Part shown: one piece after another, positions 34,315-42,899 of the stretch | Position numbering within the stretch: the first letter of the stretch is position 1 | How the letters are laid out: each line of letters starts with the position of its first letter | NCBI GenBank assembly: GCA_022844225.1 | Contig: JALHMC010000003.1 | Span: 62,001 to 126,000, forward strand | Direction of reading: 5' to 3' | DNA length: 64,000 bases | Source: Hyphomicrobiaceae bacterium | GTDB lineage: Bacteria > Pseudomonadota > Alphaproteobacteria > Rhizobiales > Hyphomicrobiaceae | The notes under the pieces: generated by a model | Database searches by the model: none | What the model saw: only the letters and a program-made list of their open reading frames with translations | Told to the model about the DNA's origin: nothing | Made by a program: the position numbers and the translations under genes

Positions 34315-35955
34315 CTATGAAAGAGCCATCTCTTTGTATCCGGCAGCAGCGACCCGGTCGCACCAAGCGCGATAGTCGGGGGCGCTTCCGCTGTAGCGGG
34401 CGACGATGCGCTTGCTCTTGCCCTCGACGTTGAGGTTGACGCCAGTCATCCAGGAGTCGATCTCGTTCGAGAGCAAGCCCTGGGCTTTCTCTTTGACAAA
34501 GTCGGTCCAGGCATCGACGGCTTCAGACTTGGCTTCCACAAGCGTGAGGTTGTGCTCCTTCATATAGCCGAGCAAGCCTGCGACCCAGTCGACGTTATAC
34601 TCGATCGAGCGAGGTATGTTGCCGAGTGCGGTGTGCGGCCCCACCAGCATCATCATGTTCGGGAAGCCGGCGACTTGCACTCCGACGAACGTCTCGATCC
34701 CTCCCCGCCACTTCTCCTTCAAGCCGACGCCGCCTGCACCCCTGATGTCGATGCGATCGAAACTGCCCGTAACGGCATCGAACCCGGTCGCATAGATGAT
34801 CATGTCGAATTCGAACTTACGATCCGACGTCTTGAGACCCGTCGATGTGATCTGCTCGATCGGCGTCTCCTTGATGTCGACGAGTTCTACGTTCGGCTGG
34901 TTGTAGACCTCGTAGTACTTCGTCTCCATCGGCACTCGGCGCGTTCCAAAGCCATGGTTCTTTGGTATCAACTTCTCAGCCACCTTCGGGTCCTTGACCC
35001 GCTGGCGGATCTTGTTGGCGACAAAGTCGGAGATGACCTTGTTCGCTTCGCGGTTCGTCAGCATGTCGCGGAAGTTGCCCTGCCACATGCCAAAACCGGG
35101 CGTCTCGTAGAGCTTCTCTAGAAATGCCTCGCGCTCTTCCGGCGACAGCTCGAAGGTGCCGCGCGGGTCGGGCGTGTGCAGGAAGCACGAGTAGGTTTCG
35201 TCGCAGCGCTTGAAGATCTCGTCGTAGCTGGCCTTGATCCGCTTCTGCTCTTCGTCGCTGATCTTGCCGTTCTTCAGTGGCTTGCACCAATTGGGCGTGC
35301 GCTGGAACACAGTCAAGTGGCCTACTGTCTTGGCCACCTCCTGGATCGTCTGGACGCCGGTAGCGCCGGTTCCGATGACGGCGACCCGCTTGCCTTCGAA
35401 GCTCACGGGGTGATGCGGCCACAGGCCTGTGTGATAGGATTCACCCTTGAACGTATCGACGCCCGGGATGCGGGGCATAGTCGGTGCCGACAGCGGACCG
35501 ACCGCTGTGATGAGGAAGCGGGCGGTGTAGCTGCTGCCGTCCTCGATCGAAATCTTCCAGCTTCTTGAGCCGTCCTGATAGTGGGCGGACTTAACCCGGC
35601 TCCGGAATTGGATGTCCTTCCGCAGGTCGAACTTGTCGGCCACGTGGTTGAGATAGCGCAGCGTCTCGGGTTGACCGGCGAAATGCTCCGACCAGTTCCA
35701 CTCGTCGAGCAGCTCTTTCGAGAACGAGTACTGGTAGGAATAGCTTTCCGAGTCGAAGCGTGCTCCCGGATAGCGATTCCAGTACCAGGTTCCGCCGACG
35801 CCGGTACCGGCCTCCAGCACGCGGACACGCATGCCGAGTTCACGGAGGCGGAGCAGCTGGTACATTCCCGAAATGCCCGCGCCGATGATGATGACGTCGA
35901 AGTCGAGCGCTTGCGCGGGCTTCTCGACATCGATTGCTACCTTGCTTGCGGACAT
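34315..35955 (-). CDS. Baeyer-Villiger monooxygenase (flavin-containing, NADPH-dependent)
   Basis: This 546-residue enzyme inserts an oxygen atom next to a ketone to give an ester or lactone. It has two Rossmann motifs: GAGISG (25-30) for FAD and GTGATG (195-200) for NADPH. Between them is the diagnostic Baeyer-Villiger fingerprint, FKGESYHTGLWP at 169-180 (consensus FxGxxxHTxxWP). The GTWYWNRYPG segment near 55-64 and the late DMIIYATGFDAVTG block are typical of the cyclohexanone/phenylacetone/steroid monooxygenase group. It starts 52 bp after the GntR gene stop on the same strand, so prpD-like, gntR and this gene probably form an operon. The ketone substrate is unknown. Confidence 0.93.
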   Translation of the reverse strand: MSASKVAIDVEKPAQALDFDVIIIGAGISGMYQLLRLRELGMRVRVLEAGTGVGGTWYWNRYPGARFDSESYSYQYSFSKELLDEWNWSEHFAGQPETLRYLNHVADKFDLRKDIQFRSRVKSAHYQDGSRSWKISIEDGSSYTARFLITAVGPLSAPTMPRIPGVDTFKGESYHTGLWPHHPVSFEGKRVAVIGTGATGVQTIQEVAKTVGHLTVFQRTPNWCKPLKNGKISDEEQKRIKASYDEIFKRCDETYSCFLHTPDPRGTFELSPEEREAFLEKLYETPGFGMWQGNFRDMLTNREANKVISDFVANKIRQRVKDPKVAEKLIPKNHGFGTRRVPMETKYYEVYNQPNVELVDIKETPIEQITSTGLKTSDRKFEFDMIIYATGFDAVTGSFDRIDIRGAGGVGLKEKWRGGIETFVGVQVAGFPNMMMLVGPHTALGNIPRSIEYNVDWVAGLLGYMKEHNLTLVEAKSEAVDAWTDFVKEKAQGLLSNEIDSWMTGVNLNVEGKSKRIVARYSGSAPDYRAWCDRVAAAGYKEMALS

Positions 35956-36007
35956 CGTCGCTGTCTCTCCCTTCCGTCTCGTGCACTATTTCTGTGGCCG
36001 TTATCGG

Positions 36008-36823
36008 CTATCCGTGGACGGCGTCCCTGCGGATCGTCATCTTGTAGGAGAACCGATCGGCCGGGTGGACGCTCACCGACAGCTCCACCAGCCGCCGGCC
36101 CGTTACGTAGTACCTGCGAGTAAATTTCAACGCGGGCGCTCCGGCCTTGGCTTGGAGCAAGCGGGCCAGCTCGGCATCGAGCACCGTCGCCTCGATTTCC
36201 TGGTCGACCTCGATCACCGTCTCGCCGTAGCGCGTTTCGATCAGCGACCAGATGGCGGTTCGAAGCGTTGCCGCCTCCTCCGTGATACCCCGGTACGCCT
36301 CGTCGACGAACACCTCGTTGAAGCAATGCGGCGGCTCGCCGTGTGCACCATGGCGCACGCCGGCAACCCGAATCCACGGCTTTTTGGGCCGGCAGCCGAG
36401 CGCTTCCGCGAGAGCGCCACGCGCCGCCACCTCCTCGACTGCGATCACGTCCAGGCGCGTCTCGGTCGCATACTGCAGGAGTTCTCCAAGAGAGCGCATC
36501 GACTGCGTGTAACTCGGCTCGGCGCTGATCGCCTGCACGCGTGTGCCGACGCCCTTACGAGCCGAGACGAGGCCACGGTTGCGCAGGTGCTGGATGGCTT
36601 GCCGCACAGTATAGCGCGAGACACCGAAGCTCATCCCCAACTCGGCCTCGGTCGGCAGCAGACTGCCCACCGGGTAAGCACCGCTCGCGATACGATCGCC
36701 GATCGTCTGCGCAAGCTGCACGTAAAGCGGCAGTCCACCATCGCCGTCCGCACGCTTCAGAACGTCGCCCTCTGCCGCCTCGTCGATATGGTCCGCATCG
36801 TCCGTCCTGGGCTGGTTCGTCAT
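36008..36823 (-). CDS. GntR-family regulator with UTRA ligand domain (HutC subfamily)
   Basis: This 271-residue regulator has a winged helix at about residues 25-95 (VQLAQTIGDRIASGAYPVGSLLPTEAEL and the recognition helix VSRYTVRQAIQHL). A UTRA effector domain follows at about 115-260 and ends FSYKMTIRRDA. HutC-type regulators are usually repressors released by a pathway intermediate. Its ATG overlaps the stop of the upstream MmgE/PrpD gene by 4 bp, so the two are translationally coupled. The likely target is the palindrome TGTCCGGACA upstream of that gene and the divergent MFS gene, which resembles reported HutC-family sites. Confidence 0.9.
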   Translation of the reverse strand: MTNQPRTDDADHIDEAAEGDVLKRADGDGGLPLYVQLAQTIGDRIASGAYPVGSLLPTEAELGMSFGVSRYTVRQAIQHLRNRGLVSARKGVGTRVQAISAEPSYTQSMRSLGELLQYATETRLDVIAVEEVAARGALAEALGCRPKKPWIRVAGVRHGAHGEPPHCFNEVFVDEAYRGITEEAATLRTAIWSLIETRYGETVIEVDQEIEATVLDAELARLLQAKAGAPALKFTRRYYVTGRRLVELSVSVHPADRFSYKMTIRRDAVHG

Positions 36824-38307
36824 CGATTTCCCGCCCCTCGCATCGGTGAGAACGCTTCCAGCGCCGCTGCGGCATCGCCTGCAGTCTCGAGTCCGAGCAT
36901 GGCTCGTTCCATTCTCTCGACGGTCAGATCATCGAAGGCGGTGGCCGCGTTGGCCCGGAATTTCTCTACAATCTCGCCGTTGGAGAGTGGCCGCTCAGCC
37001 GCGCCCCGATTGATGTGCTCGCGGTGCGAAAGTCTCGATCCGTCATTCAGCGTTACGATCACCTCACCCGAGTAGGCCATCGGGAACGGGCTGTCGGGAT
37101 AGTCGGTGAAACGGACTTTCTGCGTCAGCGCCATAATCTCGGGGTCGCCGATCCGGTCGGGCTCCAGCTCCGCCAGGCCGAGGCGCCCGGTGACGAACGC
37201 TGCTGCGGTCAACCACTGCACGGAGAACTGCGCATCGTAACTGTTTGCGGGCTTCAGCTTGTTGGCTTCCGGGAGGCAGATCACCTTATGCGTGCCGGCT
37301 GGAACCCGCACCTCGATTTCGCGCACCTTGTCGGCTGTCACGCCCTGCCGGCGTAGAACGAGCGCCGCGTCGATGCAGGCATGTGTGAAGTGGCAAGCAG
37401 GATAGGGCTTGATCGCCGTCTGCATCAGCTCCCAGGTCGAGCCGAGTCCGGCCGTGGCGAGGCTATGGTCGGCCTGCGCCGCGTAGCTTCCCATGTACGA
37501 GGTGAAAAGGCCGAAGCGCCCATCGTAAGGTCGCGTCGCACCGACGAAGCCCTCGCGCGCGAGCGCTGCCGCCGTGATACCGGCCTGCGCTGCCCAACCT
37601 GGATGCAAGCGCTTATTCCAGGCACCGTCCTCGACGAACTCGAGGCTTCCTGAGGCCATCGATACGGCGATACCTTGCCCCATCGCGAGCGCGCGGGCAT
37701 TGAGCCCCATCAAGCGTCCGGCTGCCAGCGTGGCACCGAACACACCGACGATTCCGGTCGGATGGAAGCCCACCTGATGGAAGCCGCTCTTGGCAACCGA
37801 TGCGATCCGCGCCGCAGCCTCCACGCCGATGATGTAGGCCGTCACGAGGTCGCGGCCCGACGAGCCGGCGTGGGCGGCGGCCGAGAGCACGGCAGGAAAG
37901 ACGCTCGATGTCGGATGGATGATGCCGGCCACGTGCGTATCGTCAAAGTCGAGACCATGGCAGAGGTAGCCGTTGAGGATCGCGGCATCCCGCGGAGACA
38001 GTCGGGCAGGCATTCCGATGACCGGCACCGAACCTTCGCCGCCGAGGCCTCGCATCGCGGTCAGCACGCGCTGCGAATGATCGTAGCGTGAGGCTGCGAC
38101 CGCGATGCCGGCAGCGTCGAGCATATGATGCAACGCGCGGAAGCGTACGTTCGCCGGGATATCGTCGTGCCGCGTCCGTGTGGCAAATTGAGCAAGGGCT
38201 TGCGTTATGGGCAGGCGACTGAAGGCCTGCTCTACTTTCGCTGGATCGGCAATGTCGGTCGACCCCTTCAGGTCAGAATTGGCTTTCGCGTTCAATGAGC
38301 CCTCCAT
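36820..38307 (-). CDS. MmgE/PrpD family protein
   Basis: This 495-residue protein belongs to the MmgE/PrpD family, which includes 2-methylcitrate dehydratase, cis-aconitate decarboxylase and iminodisuccinate epimerase. Characteristic blocks are visible: LDAAGIAVAAS near 70, then AILNGYLCHGLDFDDTHV, GIIHPTSSVFPAVLSAA, and KPYPACHFTHACIDAAL in the second half. The ATG at 38307 is used, and an in-frame upstream extension would run over the divergent promoter. None of the other methylcitrate-cycle genes (prpB, prpC) is nearby, so propionate metabolism is not supported. A dehydratase or isomerase role in a pathway with the adjacent monooxygenase is inferred. Confidence 0.88.
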   Translation of the reverse strand: MEGSLNAKANSDLKGSTDIADPAKVEQAFSRLPITQALAQFATRTRHDDIPANVRFRALHHMLDAAGIAVAASRYDHSQRVLTAMRGLGGEGSVPVIGMPARLSPRDAAILNGYLCHGLDFDDTHVAGIIHPTSSVFPAVLSAAAHAGSSGRDLVTAYIIGVEAAARIASVAKSGFHQVGFHPTGIVGVFGATLAAGRLMGLNARALAMGQGIAVSMASGSLEFVEDGAWNKRLHPGWAAQAGITAAALAREGFVGATRPYDGRFGLFTSYMGSYAAQADHSLATAGLGSTWELMQTAIKPYPACHFTHACIDAALVLRRQGVTADKVREIEVRVPAGTHKVICLPEANKLKPANSYDAQFSVQWLTAAAFVTGRLGLAELEPDRIGDPEIMALTQKVRFTDYPDSPFPMAYSGEVIVTLNDGSRLSHREHINRGAAERPLSNGEIVEKFRANAATAFDDLTVERMERAMLGLETAGDAAAALEAFSPMRGAGNR

Positions 38308-38395
38308 CGCGCTTGGTGTTGGGGACCGTGACGGCGGTCCTCTGTTGATCGTTCCGTTGGGGCTGGCCAAGAAGGTCGCCGAGTTATAAACGGAA

Positions 38396-38405
38396 TGTCC
38401 GGACA
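38396..38405. promoter_or_regulatory. Palindrome TGTCCGGACA, candidate GntR operator
   Basis: This is a perfect 10-bp palindrome in the 131-bp region between the divergent MmgE/PrpD-gntR operon and the MFS gene. It lies 89 bp from the first and 34 bp from the second start codon. The TGTC..GACA form matches the general shape of HutC-type GntR sites. I did not see a second copy near the other genes of the locus. Confidence 0.5.
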
Positions 38406-38438
38406 ACTATACACAAACGGCAGCGAGGCCGGAAACAA

Positions 38439-39686
38439 GTGAATCATGAGGCATCTCGCGGCGCGCCGACCGATGCGCGTGCTCCGGCGATCACGACATC
38501 GGGCCTCGTTGCGTTGCTCGGGTTGGTGACCAGTGTTCAGGCGCTCGCCACGTTCGCGGTCCTCGCGCTTCCCACTCTCGCCACACTGGCGGCCCCGCAC
38601 TTCGGCTTTGGTCCGGAAAGCATCGGCTATCAGATCAGCATCATCTATGCGGTTGCGGCCTTTCTATCCAGTTTTTCCGGCTATTACGTCCGCCGATATG
38701 GCGCTGCGCTGATCAGCGCCTGCGCTTTGGCGCTTTCGGCGGCCGGCCTCGTCGGAATCGCCACGGGTAGCATCCTCATCGCTGTGATCGCGTCTGGCTT
38801 GATCGGAGCTGCCTATGGTCTGACCAACCCGGCGGCGTCCCATCTCCTGTTTCGTTTCGCGCCGCGGAACCGCCAGAACATCGTTTTCGCGCTGAAGCAA
38901 ACCGGCGTTCCCCTGGGAGGCATTCTCGCCGCGCTCCTGCTGCCCCGTCTGGCGCAGACTTACGGATGGCAGATCGCAATCGGTGCGAGTGCTGCTTTGA
39001 TGGCACTCATCGCCGTCCCTCTTCTCATGATGCGCGGTTCCCTCGACGACGACCGCGCCCCTTCGGCGACCCTCGGCGTCGGGGGTGTGCTATCGGGCAT
39101 CCGGGTGGTGCTCGCCTCGCCCCGCCTGCGCGCACTGGCGATCATGGGGTGGGCGTATGCATCGTCGCAGTTCTGCCTCTTCACTTTCCTCATCACCATG
39201 CTTGTCACGGACCTCGGCTGGAGCCTCGTGGCTGCTGGTGGGGCTGCGACCGTCATGCAGGTCGGTGGAGTCGTCGGCCGTATCGCCTGGAGTGTGCTCG
39301 CCGACATGATCGGACAGGGCTTGTCCATCCTGGTGACGATCGGGCTCGGCTCGGCCGTGTTTGGATTGGCCTTGGCCTATGCATCGCCCGATTGGCCGGC
39401 GTGGTGGATGGCCGTCATCGTCTTCGGTTTCGGTTTTTGCCTCGTCGGCTGGAATGGTCTTTGGCTGGCCGAGGTTGCTCGGGCGGCGAGTCCCGGCGAG
39501 GTGAGCCTCGCCACAGGCGGCGTGCTCGCCCTCACGTTCTTCGGCATCGTGCTCGGACCGGCCACTTTCGCGACCATCTACCGTTTTGTCGGCAGTTATG
39601 CGTTCACCTACGGCATCTTCACGGTCTACGCTCTCTTCGGCGCCGCTGTTCTGGTCTGGAGTATGCGTCAACGGCCGTCGGACTAG
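38439..39686 (+). CDS. MFS transporter
   Basis: This 415-residue major facilitator has about 12 hydrophobic helices. The start is a GTG at 38439. The loop between helices 2 and 3 has the pattern GYYVRRYGA, an approximate version of the family GxxxDRxGRR motif. A helix of the type RFAPRNRQNIVFALKQTGVPLGG follows helix 4, as in the CynX/NimT and cyanate-permease-like groups of small-organic-acid carriers. It is transcribed away from the MmgE/PrpD-gntR operon over a shared region with a candidate operator, so it probably imports the substrate of that pathway. Its end is 3 bp from the convergent molybdopterin oxidoreductase gene. Confidence 0.9.
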   Translation: MNHEASRGAPTDARAPAITTSGLVALLGLVTSVQALATFAVLALPTLATLAAPHFGFGPESIGYQISIIYAVAAFLSSFSGYYVRRYGAALISACALALSAAGLVGIATGSILIAVIASGLIGAAYGLTNPAASHLLFRFAPRNRQNIVFALKQTGVPLGGILAALLLPRLAQTYGWQIAIGASAALMALIAVPLLMMRGSLDDDRAPSATLGVGGVLSGIRVVLASPRLRALAIMGWAYASSQFCLFTFLITMLVTDLGWSLVAAGGAATVMQVGGVVGRIAWSVLADMIGQGLSILVTIGLGSAVFGLALAYASPDWPAWWMAVIVFGFGFCLVGWNGLWLAEVARAASPGEVSLATGGVLALTFFGIVLGPATFATIYRFVGSYAFTYGIFTVYALFGAAVLVWSMRQRPSD

Positions 39687-39689
39687 GCG

Positions 39690-41777
39690 CTACGCCCCCT
39701 TCACCCACACATGGTTGTCGTGGAATGCGGCGCCGCCGAAGGGTGCGATGCGGCGGGAACTGGTCAGCGTGTTGAGGCCTTCCCCGCCCTCGAAATCGTC
39801 GTTCGGCGGGATCGACTCGACGATGACCACGCCCCGCTGAAGGCCAGGGAAAGCCTCGACGGCAAGCTGGATCTCGCCCCGCTCGTTGCCCATTCGCACC
39901 GTCTGGCCGTCCACGATCGAAAGTGCCGCCATGTCTTGCGGGTGCATCTTCACGCGCGGCTTGCCTTCGCGCGCGCGGCTCGACGGCATCTCGTTGAACG
40001 ACGAGTTGAGGTAGCTGCGCGACGGACTGGTCGCCAGCCGGAACGGATGCTCCGTGTCCGCCTTCTCGTTGACGTCCCAGTAGTCCGGTAGCGCCGGCAC
40101 CGTGTGGGCGATGCCCCAGTCGTGGCGGCGGCCGGCGGGTACCTTCGGCCAGTCCGGCTTGAACTTGAACTTGCCGTCCGGGTAGGCGAACCCCTTCGTG
40201 TAGTGGGCCGTCTCGAAATCCGGCTGCACGTCCATGTAGCGCTTGGCTTTCAGTTCCTCGAGCGTTCCCCAGCCCGACTTCTGGAGGGTCCAGTCGATGA
40301 TCTCGGCCGGTGTCATCTCGAAGCCCGGATGCTTGGCGCCAACCCGTTTCGCGATCCCCACCAGCACATCGTGGTTCGAACGGCATTCGCCGGGCGGCTC
40401 GATCAGCTTGGGGCCGAACGAGATGTATTGATGCCCGCCGCCCTGGTAGAGGTCATCGTGCTCGAGGAACATCGTCGCCGGCAGCACCACGTCTGCCATC
40501 TTCGCGGTCGCCGTCATGAACTGCTCGTGCACGCACGTGAACAAGTCCTCGCGCGCGAAGCCAGCTTTCACCAATCTCTGCTCCGGAGCCACCTGCACCG
40601 GGTTCATGTTCTGAATGAGCATCGCCGTCACCGGCGGCCCATCGCCGAGGTCGCTTCTGTCGCCGGTCAACACTGGACCAATGCGGCTCATGTCGAGTGT
40701 CCGCGTACGCGGGTCGAAGACGTCGAGCCCCTCGATCAGCGACTTGTTCCATTTGTAGATGGCACCGTTGTTGTGGAAGGCGCCGCCCCCCTCGTGCGCC
40801 CAGGCGCCCGTGATCGATGCAATGCACGAGGCCGCGTGCATATTGAAGGCACCATTGCGCTGCCGCGAAAAGCCATAGCCGAGACGCAGATAGGTGCGCT
40901 GCGTGGTGCCGATCATCTTTGCGAACGCCTCGATCTCAGCAACGGTCAATCCCGTGATCGCGGCTGCCCATTCCGGTGACCTGGACTTCACATGCGCTTC
41001 CAGTTCGCGAGGGTGGTCGGTGTACTGTTCCAGGTAGGGCCAGTTCGCGTAGCCGTCGCGGAACAGCACGTGCATGACGGCGCACGCCAGCGCGCCATCA
41101 GTACCCGGCCGCAGGCAGAGAGCGAGGTCCGCCTGCGCCATGGTGCCGTTTTGATAGATGTCGACGACCGCGATCTTCGCCCCGCGCTCCTTTCGCGCCC
41201 GGGTCGCGTGCGTCATGACGTTGACCTGCGTATTGACCGGGTTCGTGCCCCAGATCACCACGAGGTCGCTCTTTGCCATCTCGCGCGGGTCGGGACCGGC
41301 GAGCTTGCCGGTTCCCGCGATGAAGCCCGTCCATGCTGCCGTGGTGCAGATCGACTGGAACATCTGCGAATATTTCTTGACGTGTCTGAGGCGCTGGATG
41401 CCGTCGCGCATCACGAGACCCATCGTGCCCGCGTAGAAGTAGGGCCACACAGATTCCGCGCCGAGCGTTCGCTCCGCCTCTATGAATTTCTCGGCCGTCA
41501 GATCGAGGGCATCGTCCCATGAGATGCGTTCGAACTGACCGGATCCCTTCGGCCCCGTCCGCTTCATCGGATAGAGCAGCCGGTCGGGATGATGTACCCG
41601 CTCCGCGTAGCGCGAGACCTTGTTGCAGATGACGCCCGCCGTGTACGTGTTCGCCTCGGACCCGCGCACGCGCCCGATGCGGTCGTTGCCGAGGAGATCT
41701 ATCTCCAAGGCGCAGGTGGATGGGCAGTCGTGCGGACAGACGGAGTAACCGACGGCGGGAGAAGTGCGTTGCTGCAT
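39690..41777 (-). CDS. Molybdopterin-dependent oxidoreductase (DMSO reductase superfamily)
   Basis: This 695-residue enzyme has an N-terminal [4Fe-4S] motif, Cys14-x3-Cys18-x3-Cys22-x28-Cys51. Molybdopterin domains follow, with SWDDALDL, VIWGTNPVNTQVN and NMNPVQVAPEQ typical of binding the two pterin cofactors. The C-terminal molydop_binding domain includes NSSFNEM and then MHPQDMAALSIVDGQTVRM. No twin-arginine signal is visible, so it is probably cytoplasmic. No dedicated electron-transfer or membrane-anchor subunit lies beside it. Related proteins include formate dehydrogenase- and thiosulfate reductase-like enzymes, and the substrate is unknown. It is convergent with the MFS gene and may or may not belong to the same pathway. 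Confidence 0.9.
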   Translation of the reverse strand: MQQRTSPAVGYSVCPHDCPSTCALEIDLLGNDRIGRVRGSEANTYTAGVICNKVSRYAERVHHPDRLLYPMKRTGPKGSGQFERISWDDALDLTAEKFIEAERTLGAESVWPYFYAGTMGLVMRDGIQRLRHVKKYSQMFQSICTTAAWTGFIAGTGKLAGPDPREMAKSDLVVIWGTNPVNTQVNVMTHATRARKERGAKIAVVDIYQNGTMAQADLALCLRPGTDGALACAVMHVLFRDGYANWPYLEQYTDHPRELEAHVKSRSPEWAAAITGLTVAEIEAFAKMIGTTQRTYLRLGYGFSRQRNGAFNMHAASCIASITGAWAHEGGGAFHNNGAIYKWNKSLIEGLDVFDPRTRTLDMSRIGPVLTGDRSDLGDGPPVTAMLIQNMNPVQVAPEQRLVKAGFAREDLFTCVHEQFMTATAKMADVVLPATMFLEHDDLYQGGGHQYISFGPKLIEPPGECRSNHDVLVGIAKRVGAKHPGFEMTPAEIIDWTLQKSGWGTLEELKAKRYMDVQPDFETAHYTKGFAYPDGKFKFKPDWPKVPAGRRHDWGIAHTVPALPDYWDVNEKADTEHPFRLATSPSRSYLNSSFNEMPSSRAREGKPRVKMHPQDMAALSIVDGQTVRMGNERGEIQLAVEAFPGLQRGVVIVESIPPNDDFEGGEGLNTLTSSRRIAPFGGAAFHDNHVWVKGA

Positions 41778-42035
41778 GGGCGCGGCCTCCGAGCGACAGG
41801 GACGGCGGCGACGTTAGCCGAACTCGGCGCGGCCAAGAAGACGTGGTTGACGGAACTTTCGGTTTTGCCCGTCCTCACCACGACCGCGGAACGGGACTCA
41901 TCAGCTTGCACCGTCGTGAGCGTTGTTCACGAATTCACCAATTCGATCACGGACGCTTGAGGTTGGCTTGCTTCGCCGGTATTTTTGAACGATGTTCTTT
42001 TTCAGCAACCAGAACGAACCTCGGGAAACTCAGAC

Positions 42036-42311
42036 ATGCGTTCCATTCTTGCGATCCTTGCCGTTGTCGGGGGCATCAACCTGATCAGCGCCGATGCCCA
42101 GGCCTGCAGCGCCCGCGGCACCCACTGCAATCACCCCGAGTGGGCGGCCAACGCGTTCGAGGGCCCGCGCGGCAGTCATGCCAAGGGGCAAGTGAACATC
42201 AGGCATTATCACTATGCGCCGACGCCCTCGTATGGCTACGCGCCGGTTTATAGCTATGGCTATAAGCCGGTTTACAGGCACAAGAAGCACCACGGCCACA
42301 AGAAGCACTGA
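42036..42311 (+). CDS. Small secreted His/Tyr/Lys-rich protein
   Basis: This 91-residue protein is not recognised. The ATG at 42036 starts a clear signal peptide (RSILAILAVVGGINLI, then a predicted cleavage after ADAQA). The mature protein begins CSARGTHC, and its C-terminal third is rich in His, Tyr and Lys: repeated YGY and PVY units, ending in HKKHHGHKKH. That end could bind metal ions or polyanions. A 7-bp hairpin (TCTCGGC/GCTGAGA, 42312-42329) follows the stop codon immediately. It is flanked by the molybdopterin oxidoreductase (divergent) and DinB (convergent). No function can be assigned. Confidence 0.65.
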   Translation: MRSILAILAVVGGINLISADAQACSARGTHCNHPEWAANAFEGPRGSHAKGQVNIRHYHYAPTPSYGYAPVYSYGYKPVYRHKKHHGHKKH

Positions 42312-42351
42312 TCTCGGCTTGGGCTGAGACCGAGGCTGCGGCACGGACTTC

Positions 42352-42855
42352 TCAAGGCATGAGGAAGAGGTCCGTGTCGTCAGGCTTGGCGCCTGCGGCT
42401 GTCAGCATGGCGTGAACCTGGCCGCGGTGATGCGTCTGGTGGTTGAACAGATGCGTCACGGTCAGCCACTTGGGCTTGCTGACGTCGGCCTTGGCGATGC
42501 CCGAGTACCAGACCAGATCGCCCTCGAGCCAAGCCGGGGCCAAACGCTCGGCCCATGTCGAGATGATCTCGTCGAATGCCATGCGTCGCGCCGTGAGATC
42601 GGCCCAGTCAGGATAGTTTCCGGCGCCCGTCCGCACGAGCATCGGCGGCTTCTGCACGAGATCTGGCGCGAAGCGGCTCATCCATTGTTGGTCGCCCCAT
42701 AGGATGTGCGACAAAGTGTTATGGATCGACCCGAAGAACGCGCCGCGATCCTTCAGTCGCTCGGCGTCGGTCAGTGTGTCAGCCGCGCCAAAAAGAGACT
42801 GGTTCTGCCAGCGATTGTAACGGGCCATGGTGCGGACGTGGTCGGTGCTGATCAT
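42352..42855 (-). CDS. DinB-family protein
   Basis: This 167-residue protein has the DinB four-helix fold. The ATG at 42855 is used because upstream in-frame sequence is Arg-rich and unlike the family. The metal ligands are probably His48-type in SIHNTLSHILWGD and the two histidines in HLFNHQTHHRGQVH, which match the conserved HxxxHxxxH pattern. DinB proteins were named for damage induction in Bacillus, but many are thiol-dependent transferases using mycothiol, bacillithiol or glutathione. It is followed on the plus strand by panC sequence in the opposite sense. The substrate is unknown. Confidence 0.88.
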   Translation of the reverse strand: MISTDHVRTMARYNRWQNQSLFGAADTLTDAERLKDRGAFFGSIHNTLSHILWGDQQWMSRFAPDLVQKPPMLVRTGAGNYPDWADLTARRMAFDEIISTWAERLAPAWLEGDLVWYSGIAKADVSKPKWLTVTHLFNHQTHHRGQVHAMLTAAGAKPDDTDLFLMP

Positions 42856-42899
42856 GACACGCCTTCTGTCGCGCGTTCGGTAGCGCAAAAGGGTACGCC

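Noticed and set aside
36820-38307. Assignment of the MmgE/PrpD protein as 2-methylcitrate dehydratase (prpD)
   Set aside because: No prpB or prpC is nearby, and the family includes several other activities. The locus with a Baeyer-Villiger monooxygenase points elsewhere.
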